Shown: positions 20,963-26,645 of the stretch, piece after piece | How positions within the stretch are numbered: position 1 is the stretch's first letter | Layout of the letters: the number at the start of each line of letters is the position of its first letter | Source: a virus | Reading direction: 5' to 3' (one strand) | Virus record (IMG/VR): IMGVR_UViG_3300004154_000242 | Coordinates: 1-26,645 of that record | Length of the DNA stretch: 26,645 nucleotides | Translations under genes and position numbers: made by a program | Notes under the pieces: model-generated | What the model was told of the DNA's origin: nothing | Database searches by the model: none | The model's input: the letters and a program-made list of their open reading frames with translations, nothing else

Positions 20963-21727
20963 ATGAGCGAACTCTATTCCCTGCAGGGACGTTTTTTCTC
21001 TGCCGTCCGCAACGCCACCACCGGCAAGCCCGGCAAGCGTACCTGGCTCGGCAACGCCTCGGCCGCCACCCTGGCGATTTCCGCCAACAAGTCCGACAAG
21101 AACGAATCGTTCGGCGGATCGCGCGGCCTCTACGGCTCGCTGATCACCGGCAAGAGCGGCACCCTGAACATCACCCTCGACGAGTTTCTGCTCGAGAACC
21201 TGACGCTGGCCCTGCATTCGACTCCGGTCGCCATCGCCTCCGGCACGGTATCGGCCGAGGAGTTGCCGAGCGGGCTGGTGGCCGGCGACGAGGTGCAACT
21301 GGACCAGCGCTTCGTCTCCAGCCTGGTGCTGACCGACGGCAATGCCAGCCCGGTCACGCTGGTCGAGGGCACCCACTACGAGATCGTCTCGCTCGCCGGC
21401 GGCATCGTCAAAGTCCTCAGCCCGGCCAGCCTGACCCAGCCGTTCGAGGCGGACTACAGCTACGCCGCCGCCGACAGCCTGGCGATCTTCGCCAACAGCA
21501 CGCCGCCCGAGCGCTGGATCTTCTTCGACGGCATCAATACCGTGACCGGCGACCAGGTGATCCTCGACCTGTACCGCGTGCAGTTCGACCCGGTGAGAGA
21601 CTTCGGCCTGATCAACGACGACTGGGGCGGCCTGCAACTGACCGGCACCCTGCTGCTCGACCCGATCAACCTCAAGAACAGCAACCTCGGCGGCTACGGC
21701 CGGATGATGAAGTCGAAGGCGGCATAA
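20963..21727 (+). CDS. Major tail (tube) protein
   Basis: This 254-residue protein is rich in beta strands and small residues. It begins MSELYSLQGRFFSAVRNATT and ends with DDWGGLQLTGTLLLDPINLK, the closing sheet typical of phage tail tube proteins of this type. It stacks as hexameric rings around the tape measure to form the flexible tail of a siphovirus. Unlike lambda gpV it has no obvious Ig-like C-terminal domain. CCGGAG precedes the ATG by 8 nt. Confidence 0.85.
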   Translation: MSELYSLQGRFFSAVRNATTGKPGKRTWLGNASAATLAISANKSDKNESFGGSRGLYGSLITGKSGTLNITLDEFLLENLTLALHSTPVAIASGTVSAEELPSGLVAGDEVQLDQRFVSSLVLTDGNASPVTLVEGTHYEIVSLAGGIVKVLSPASLTQPFEADYSYAAADSLAIFANSTPPERWIFFDGINTVTGDQVILDLYRVQFDPVRDFGLINDDWGGLQLTGTLLLDPINLKNSNLGGYGRMMKSKAA

Positions 21728-21729
21728 CC

Positions 21730-22200
21730 ATGGCGAAGAAGCGCGAACCGAGGAAGGCGGCGGCCGGGAGCGACGACCTGGAGGTGCTCCACCCGGAGCG
21801 AACCGCAGTCATTTCCGGCCGGAAGATCACCGTGCGCGAGTACGGCTTCGTCGAGGGGCTGCGCCTGCTGCCCAAGGCTGAGCCGATCGTCGCCGCGCTG
21901 CAGGGCCTCATCGGCGCCGACGGCACGATCTTCGACGCGGTGCTGGCCGTGGCGGCCGAGCATGCCGATACCGTCGTGCACCTGCTGGCCGTGGCGGCCG
22001 ACGTCGAGGACGAGTGGGTGGAGTCGCTCAGTCAGGCCGACGGCCACCTGCTGCTGATGATGTGGTGGGGGGCCAACGGCCCTTTCTATCTGCGCCGCGC
22101 GGCCCTGCAATGGCTGGCGGCGCAGGCCCCCGCTGGGGCGACGTCTACGCCACCCTCGTCGGCGCCGGCTACGGAAGCCCCGCCGACATCGGCCGGATGA
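21730..22200 (+). CDS. Tail assembly chaperone, gpG-like (zero-frame product)
   Basis: The 156-residue protein includes LEVLHPERTAVISGRKITVR and EYGFVEGLRLLPKAEPIVAA, the pattern I associate with the DUF6631-type tail protein upstream of tape measure genes in Pseudomonas phages. The last 23 residues (from GATSTPPSSAPATEAPPTSA on) look like read-through of the overlapping frame rather than folded protein. This supports a frameshift near 22129 that makes the longer product. It keeps the tape measure protein soluble and recruits tube subunits during tail assembly. It begins 2 nt after the tube gene stop. Confidence 0.82.
   Translation: MAKKREPRKAAAGSDDLEVLHPERTAVISGRKITVREYGFVEGLRLLPKAEPIVAALQGLIGADGTIFDAVLAVAAEHADTVVHLLAVAADVEDEWVESLSQADGHLLLMMWWGANGPFYLRRAALQWLAAQAPAGATSTPPSSAPATEAPPTSAG
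22126..22139 (+). promoter_or_regulatory. Probable -1 frameshift site in the tail chaperone genes
   Basis: The zero-frame codons GCC CCC GCT contain a run of five C. The Pro tRNA on CCC (22129-22131) can re-pair perfectly one base back, and GCCCC-CGCT-GGGGC can fold as a hairpin at the same spot. After the shift the reading continues RWGDVYATLVGAGYG. It is not the classical X-XXY-YYZ heptamer, so the exact slip point is uncertain. Confidence 0.5.
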
Positions 22201-22340
22201 CCCAGCGGCAGATCCTCCTGCACTACGACTGCGCCCTGCGCCGGGAGCGCCGGCTGCGCGCCGAGCGGATCGTCGACGTGGGGTACGGTATGGCCGGCGG
22301 CAAGGAGGCGCAGGCGCTGGTCAGGCAGTTGGCAGGGTAG
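22131..22340 (+). CDS. Tail chaperone extension, gpT-like (made by -1 frameshift)
   Basis: From the slip point the -1 frame encodes 69 residues: RWGDVYATLVGAGYGSPADI, then GRMTQRQILLHYDCALRRER and onward. This looks like a real helical domain and includes the (M/L)TxRQI pattern seen in such extensions. It has no ribosome site or sensible start of its own, so it is expected only as the C-terminal part of a fusion of about 203 residues with the upstream chaperone. In lambda gpGT is made in the same way and binds the tube protein. Confidence 0.65.
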   Translation, partial: RWGDVYATLVGAGYGSPADIGRMTQRQILLHYDCALRRERRLRAERIVDVGYGMAGGKEAQALVRQLAG

Positions 22341-22416
22341 AGGCTGGGCCGAATGGCTCAAGGATGGGAGCTGCCCGGTGACGAGTCGCACCCGCCGCGG
22401 GGCTTTCGGTTGTTGG

Positions 22417-22632
22417 CTATCGCTTGTCTGTCGTCCTTGACCGCCCCTTGGTGAAGCGCGGATTCCACGAAATGACCTGGCCGGTGTGCTTCTTCTGCAT
22501 GTCCCGGGCCTTTTCTTTCCAATAGGCGTCGCTTTTGGGTTTGAAGCGGCGGGGCTTCAAGGCTATGCGGAGCGCTACTGCCACGGCTACCAGAGCGGCA
22601 ATCGCCGAGGCGGTGATCCAGAGAGTGTCCAT
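22417..22632 (-). CDS. Reverse-strand moron: small membrane protein
   Basis: The protein has 71 residues: a single N-terminal transmembrane segment (LWITASAIAALVAVAVALRI), then a strongly basic, Lys/Arg-rich cytoplasmic-type domain (KPRRFKPKSDAYWKEKARDM onward). AAGGAG lies 8 nt before the ATG, a near-ideal ribosome site. It is the only minus-strand gene in the morphogenesis region, set between the tail chaperones and the tape measure, so it must have its own promoter. Small anchored proteins in such places are often superinfection-exclusion or other lysogenic conversion factors. No family is recognised, so that role is inference. Confidence 0.7.
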   Translation of the reverse strand: MDTLWITASAIAALVAVAVALRIALKPRRFKPKSDAYWKEKARDMQKKHTGQVISWNPRFTKGRSRTTDKR

Positions 22633-22906
22633 GGGGGGGCTCCTTGGTGGTGGGGGTTATTCCTCTGGTTCTTCTTTGCTCGCCGGGTGCTCTGTAGAGC
22701 TTCCTGCAATTTCGCGCACAGGCGAGCCACTCGAGCTTGGCTTTCCATTGGCTCAGCCTGGCTTTGCGCGAGGAATTGCGGGGTCTGGCGAGGTGTCGGG
22801 AGAACGTGTCTTTATGTATTCGAAAAATACCAGAAAAGACCTGCTTCCGAGTTTGAAAGTCAGTGTTTTCTGGCTTGCATGACGTGATCTGAAGCAGGAC
22901 ACCAAT
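22633..22906. other. Non-coding, lower-GC spacer upstream of the reverse-strand moron
   Basis: About 275 bp between the moron start and the tape-measure terminator has no convincing gene on either strand. Part of it (about 22805-22875) is clearly AT-richer than the flanks. It should carry the promoter of the leftward moron gene, but I could not pick a -35/-10 pair with confidence. Confidence 0.4.
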
Positions 22907-22927
22907 CCCGCCAGGTGCGGGTTTTTT
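22907..22927 (+). terminator. Intrinsic terminator just before the tape measure gene
   Basis: CCCGC pairs with GCGGG over a 5-nt loop and is followed by six T (22922-22927). It lies 18 bp upstream of the tape measure start, inside the late operon, and resembles the hairpin before the major capsid gene. Confidence 0.65.
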
Positions 22928-22944
22928 ATTGCCCGGAGAAACCC

Positions 22945-25900
22945 ATGGCGGAAAAGATCGAGCTGAACATCTCCGCGAACGTCAGCGAGGCGATGAAGGA
23001 AGTTGCCGGTTTCCGCCAGCAGTACGCCGAACTGGTGAGGGCGGTGGAGAAGCCGCTGCGCCAGGTCAACAGCTTCCGCGAGCTGGAAAGCTCCCTGGAA
23101 CAGACCGGCCGCAAGATGCGCGAGGCCCGCGACCGGGTGCGCGACCTGGGGGCTTCCCTGGCCTCTGTCGACAGGCCGACCAAGGAGATGGCGGCGAGCT
23201 ACAAGTTGGCCGTCTCCGAGTTAAGGGCACTGGAGCGTCAGGAGCTGACCCAGATCGGCCAGTTGACCAAGATGCGCGCCGCGCTCCAGGGCGCCGGCGT
23301 CGACATGCGCAACCTGGCCGCCGAGCAGAGCCGGCTGGCCCAGCAGTTCTCCAGCCGCCTGGATGCCGGCCGTGTAGACGCCGCCCAATCCTCGGCCAGG
23401 AGTTCCCTCGGCGTCGGTGCCATCGAGCAGACCCAGCGTCAACTGGTCGAGCTGCGGCAGCAATACCGGCTGGTCACCAGCGACAGCACCCTGTCGGCCA
23501 AGCAGCGGGCCGAAGCCGAGGCGAATTATCGCCACAGCGTGGAGCAGACCCTCACCCGGCTGCGCGAGCTGCGGCAGGCGTCGTCCGCCCGGGCCGGATC
23601 GGCAGGGCAGAGCGCATCGTCCTCCCCATCGACCCAGCAGACGTCCTTGGCGGCGGCTCGCAGCGCGCTCGGCGTGGGGGATATCGAGCAGACCCAACGC
23701 CAGTTGGTCGAGCTGCGCCAACAGTACCGGCTAGTCACCAGCGACGGCACCTTGTCGGCCAAGCAGCGGGCCGAGGCCGAGGCGAATTATCGGAACAGCG
23801 TGGCATCCACGCTCACTCAGCTGCGCGCGATGCGCAGCAGTCTGAACGACAACAGCCAGGCTATGCAGCGCGCTGGCCTGTCCGCAGGCGAATATCGCCA
23901 AGCCATGCGTATGTTGCCGATGCAACTGACCGACGTGGTTACCAGCCTGGCCTCCGGCATGCCGATCTGGATGGTCGCCATTCAGCAGGGCGGGCAGATC
24001 CGGGACTCGTTCGGCGGGATCGGCAATGCGGCGCGGGCCGTCGTCTCCAGCATCAACCCGATGGCGGCGGCGATTGGCGCGGCCTCTGCCGCAGCGGGTG
24101 TCCTGGCCTTGGCCTATTACAAGGGAAGCGAAGAGCAGGACCGGTTCAATGAGTCGCTGATGCTGACCGGCAATTACGCCGGAACTACGGCAGGCGGCCT
24201 GGGTGCCATGGCTCGCCAGGTCGGTACTACGGTCGGCACCGTCGGCGCAGCGGCAGACGTACTGGCCCAGCTTGCCGGAACCGGAAAGATCACCAGTGAT
24301 CGCTTCGAAGAGATTGCAGTTGCTGCACTCAAAATGGAGCAGGCTACCGGCAAGGCTTTGGCCGAGACCGTAGCCGAGTTTGCCAAGATTGCCGAGGACC
24401 CGGTTAAGGCCGTGGTCCAGCTCAATGAGCAGTACCACTTCCTCACCGCGTCGGTATACGAGCAGATCCGGGCCTTGCAGGAGCAAGGCGATACCCTGGG
24501 GGCCGCCTCGCTCGCCGAGCAGGCTCTTGCCGAGGCCCAGACGGCGCGTGCAGACAAGATCATCGAGAACCTTGGGTATATCGAGACGGCCTGGGGAGGC
24601 GTAAAGGAAGCAGCCAAAGGCGCATGGGATGCGGTTCTTGATGTTGGGCGGGAGGATACCCTCGACCAGAAGCTGACGAAGCTGCAGGCGCGCCTCGCAA
24701 CGATCCAGCAGGCCAGGGTCAACCCTTTGGTACTGGGCGACAATCCCAACATGGTTGCACTCTCGGCAGGCGAGACGGGCGTCTCCGCCGAGTGGACCGC
24801 GGCACTGCAGAAAGAGGTCGACGACGTGGCGGAAGCCCGTCGAAAGATGTTCGACGCACAGAACATCAGCGCAGGAACCAAGGCCTACGAGGAAATCCAG
24901 AAGAGCATCGACGCGACTGCTTCCAAGGCCGACAAGCTTACCCAGGCGCTGGAAAATAATCGGCGCTTGATCGCGTCGGCGAGAACGGCTGGCTATACCA
25001 TCACCGCCGAACAAGAGGCTGCCCTGGAAAGGCAGACCCGGGATCAGTACAAGGAAACGGCCAAGCGACAGAAGGCCGTCACCGACGATGCTGCGACCCG
25101 CATGCTCCAGCAACTGCGCAACCAGCAGGCAACGCTGGAAAGCCAGCTGGGCAGCACGGACAAGCTCACGGAGGCCCAGCGGCAACAGGCACAGTTCGTC
25201 CAGCTGATCGCCGACCTCAAAGAGAAAAAGATCCTCACCGCCGACCAGCGGAGCTTGCTGGCCAACGAGGCGGCCATCAAGGCCCAGTTGGCCCAGAACG
25301 TCGCCCTGGACGAGCAGGTCCGCAAGCACCAGGCCCTGACCGAAAACGCCCGCACCAATGCTGGACTGGAAGCGGAACTGCTGCGCTCGCAAGGCAAGGC
25401 AGGCGAAGCCGCCCGTATCGAACTGGAGGCGCAATTCGCGCAGGCCATGCGGGATCTCGAGAAGACCGGCAACCAGCGCGGCATCCAGCTGATGAAGGAC
25501 GTGCTGCCGATTCGCCAGGCGCAGATCCAGCTCGACGAGATCGGCAAGCAGATCGACAAGACCTTTTCGCGCAACGACCGGGCCGAGCAGAGCATCGGCG
25601 TTCAGCTGGATGCCGGCCTCATCACCGAAACCGAAGCGCGCCAGAAGATCCTTGATTTGCGCCGGAAGGAAGCCGACGAGCTGGAAAGGCAACTGCCCGT
25701 CCTGGAAGAGATTGCCGTCAAGGGCGGTACGGCCGGCGAGGCTGCGCAGGTCCAGATCGACGCGATCCGCGACAAGATCACTCTGGCCCGCAATGCCGCC
25801 GGCGACTTCGAGCGCGCCCTGAAGAGCGGCCTGGCCGGCGGCATCCAAGAGGCCCTGGCCGGCTTGACGGATGGCACGATGAACCTGCGCGACGCGGTGA

Positions 25901-26645
25901 CCAGCCTGGTCTCCAGCGTGGCGGACGCCATGCTGCAGCTGGCGACGCAGCGGCTGGCCGAGCAGGCGACCGCAGGCATCATGGGCCTGCTCGGCGGCGG
26001 ACAGAGCGAGTCCAGCTCCCAGGCAGCGGCGATCACCAGCGCTTCGGCGGTAGGTGGCCAGAGCATGGCGGCGGCCATTGTTGCTGCCGGGGTCCAGGCG
26101 GGGGCCGCCATGGCGGCGGCGATTTCGTCGGCGGGGACCGGGCAGGCTGCCGGCGGAGCGGCATCCGGCGCGTCCGGAGCCTCGGGGATAGCGGGAGAGA
26201 TCGGAGCAGCCTCGTCGCAGGGCGCGGCAGAAATGGGCAGCTCCATCACATCCGCATCGGAAACCGGCAGCGGTACGTTCAGCAGTGCTTTGGACTCGGT
26301 GTTCAGCGGCGGCGCCGATCTGTTCGGCAGCCTGTTCGATAGCCTCGGTGGTCTGTTTAGCGGGGGCGGCGGCGACTCGATTTTCAGCGGCATCCTGGGT
26401 GGTATTGGCGGCCTGTTCGGCGGCGGATCGGTAGCGGCAGCCACGGGTGGCCATGTCACCGGCCCCGGCACCGGAACCTCCGACAGCATTTCCGCCTGGC
26501 TCTCCAATAACGAGTTCGTCACCCGCGCCGCGGTGGTCCAGCAACCCGGCGCGCTGGACTTCCTGCACGCCTTCAACGCCCAGGACATGGCCGCCCTGGA
26601 CGACTACGCCCGCCGCGTGCGCCACGCCACCGGCGGCCTGGCCGG
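22945..26645 (+). CDS. Tail tape measure protein (partial, runs off the window)
   Basis: ATG 22945, after CCGGAG, opens a frame of 1233 codons with no stop before the window edge. The N terminus is coiled-coil-rich (AEKIELNISANVSEAMKEVA). Residues 153-210 and 240-297 are two copies of a 58-residue repeat. Next comes the tape-measure signature QLTDVVTSLASGMPIWMVAI (327-346), typical of the prophage tail length tape measure family. A hydrophobic segment lies near 373-392, followed by long Gln/Ala/Glu-rich coiled coils. The C-terminal region is Gly/Ser/Ala-rich, with GTGTSDSISAWLSNNEFV near 1175-1192, as in many members. It sets tail length and is expelled at infection. A very long minus-strand frame opposite it is a composition artefact. 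Confidence 0.93.
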   Translation, partial: MAEKIELNISANVSEAMKEVAGFRQQYAELVRAVEKPLRQVNSFRELESSLEQTGRKMREARDRVRDLGASLASVDRPTKEMAASYKLAVSELRALERQELTQIGQLTKMRAALQGAGVDMRNLAAEQSRLAQQFSSRLDAGRVDAAQSSARSSLGVGAIEQTQRQLVELRQQYRLVTSDSTLSAKQRAEAEANYRHSVEQTLTRLRELRQASSARAGSAGQSASSSPSTQQTSLAAARSALGVGDIEQTQRQLVELRQQYRLVTSDGTLSAKQRAEAEANYRNSVASTLTQLRAMRSSLNDNSQAMQRAGLSAGEYRQAMRMLPMQLTDVVTSLASGMPIWMVAIQQGGQIRDSFGGIGNAARAVVSSINPMAAAIGAASAAAGVLALAYYKGSEEQDRFNESLMLTGNYAGTTAGGLGAMARQVGTTVGTVGAAADVLAQLAGTGKITSDRFEEIAVAALKMEQATGKALAETVAEFAKIAEDPVKAVVQLNEQYHFLTASVYEQIRALQEQGDTLGAASLAEQALAEAQTARADKIIENLGYIETAWGGVKEAAKGAWDAVLDVGREDTLDQKLTKLQARLATIQQARVNPLVLGDNPNMVALSAGETGVSAEWTAALQKEVDDVAEARRKMFDAQNISAGTKAYEEIQKSIDATASKADKLTQALENNRRLIASARTAGYTITAEQEAALERQTRDQYKETAKRQKAVTDDAATRMLQQLRNQQATLESQLGSTDKLTEAQRQQAQFVQLIADLKEKKILTADQRSLLANEAAIKAQLAQNVALDEQVRKHQALTENARTNAGLEAELLRSQGKAGEAARIELEAQFAQAMRDLEKTGNQRGIQLMKDVLPIRQAQIQLDEIGKQIDKTFSRNDRAEQSIGVQLDAGLITETEARQKILDLRRKEADELERQLPVLEEIAVKGGTAGEAAQVQIDAIRDKITLARNAAGDFERALKSGLAGGIQEALAGLTDGTMNLRDAVTSLVSSVADAMLQLATQRLAEQATAGIMGLLGGGQSESSSQAAAITSASAVGGQSMAAAIVAAGVQAGAAMAAAISSAGTGQAAGGAASGASGASGIAGEIGAASSQGAAEMGSSITSASETGSGTFSSALDSVFSGGADLFGSLFDSLGGLFSGGGGDSIFSGILGGIGGLFGGGSVAAATGGHVTGPGTGTSDSISAWLSNNEFVTRAAVVQQPGALDFLHAFNAQDMAALDDYARRVRHATGGLA
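23401..23835 (+). repeat. Two-copy imperfect direct repeat inside the tape measure gene
   Basis: Bases 23401-23574 and 23662-23835 (offset 261 bp, 87 codons) encode near-identical 58-residue units built around IEQTQRQLVELRQQYRLVTS and LSAKQRAEAEANYR. Many differences between the copies are silent, so the duplication is not recent and protein sequence has been conserved. The units are separated by a Ser/Ala/Gln-rich spacer. Confidence 0.8.

Noticed and set aside
22535-22882. Plus-strand frame through the moron spacer
   Set aside because: Its first third is antisense to the moron gene, no ribosome site is evident, and the composition is not protein-like compared with the reverse-strand gene.
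23731-26625. Very long open frame (about 960 codons) on the minus strand opposite the tape measure gene
   Set aside because: It mirrors the codon pattern of a high-GC gene, is rich in Gly/Leu/Gln/Ala without domain signatures, and the plus-strand frame has clear tape measure motifs.
1-26645. CRISPR arrays, insertion sequences, attachment-site repeats
   Set aside because: No regularly spaced repeats, transposase genes or terminal inverted repeats were seen, and no duplicated att core could be recognised by eye.

Overview
This 26.6 kb window is the left and central part of a temperate, lambda-organised siphophage genome, most likely a prophage of a high-GC pseudomonad. The basis is the gene order (repressor/Cro, CII, replication, late regulator, holin, terminase, head, tail, tape measure), the GC-rich codon use, and the CII (CP76), antirepressor (Bro/KilAC), DnaT-like and P-like genes typical of Pseudomonas phages. 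No host gene, tRNA, CRISPR array or transposon was found, and neither prophage end is visible. The species was not determined.

Region 1 (41-4703, minus strand) is the lysogeny and cargo arm. From the switch leftward it holds an XRE repressor, a compact HipA-like kinase overlapping it, a DUF3037-like protein overlapping the kinase, a secreted EndA-type nuclease with a C-terminal excalibur motif, and an overlapping pair made of a 169-residue unknown and a DUF1828-like protein. A leftward terminator ends the arm. Base composition is visibly more mixed here than in the morphogenesis genes, as expected for cargo.

Region 2 (4704-4810) is the genetic switch. Three related CAC-N5-GTG sites, a rightward promoter and a leftward promoter are laid out much as in lambda OR. 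The repressor ATG lies exactly where its own transcript should start, so its message may be leaderless.

Region 3 (4811-11084, plus strand) is the early operon: Cro-like, CII-like, antirepressor, DnaT-like and P-like replication proteins, an integrase lodged unusually in mid-operon, several very small genes, RusA, and a gene in the position of lambda Q. One small gene between cro and cII runs leftward.

Region 4 (11085-12253) is the late control, lysis and packaging-start region: a possible late promoter, two strong tandem terminators, a holin, and a cos-like sequence about 200 bp before the terminase small subunit. No endolysin is present in the window.

Region 5 (12254-26645, plus strand) is the morphogenesis operon: terminase small and large subunits, gpW, portal, S49 protease with a nested scaffold start, decoration protein, major capsid protein, connector, minor tail Z, tail terminator, tail tube, a tail chaperone pair with a probable -1 frameshift, and a tape measure gene cut by the window edge. 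Two intrinsic terminators lie inside this operon, which suggests that late transcription is antiterminated. A reverse-strand membrane-protein gene sits between the chaperones and the tape measure as a moron.

The least familiar arrangement is the fusion of the phage immunity repressor with a HipBA-like kinase operon plus a DUF3037-like partner. Functions are inferred from sequence by eye; no database search was run.
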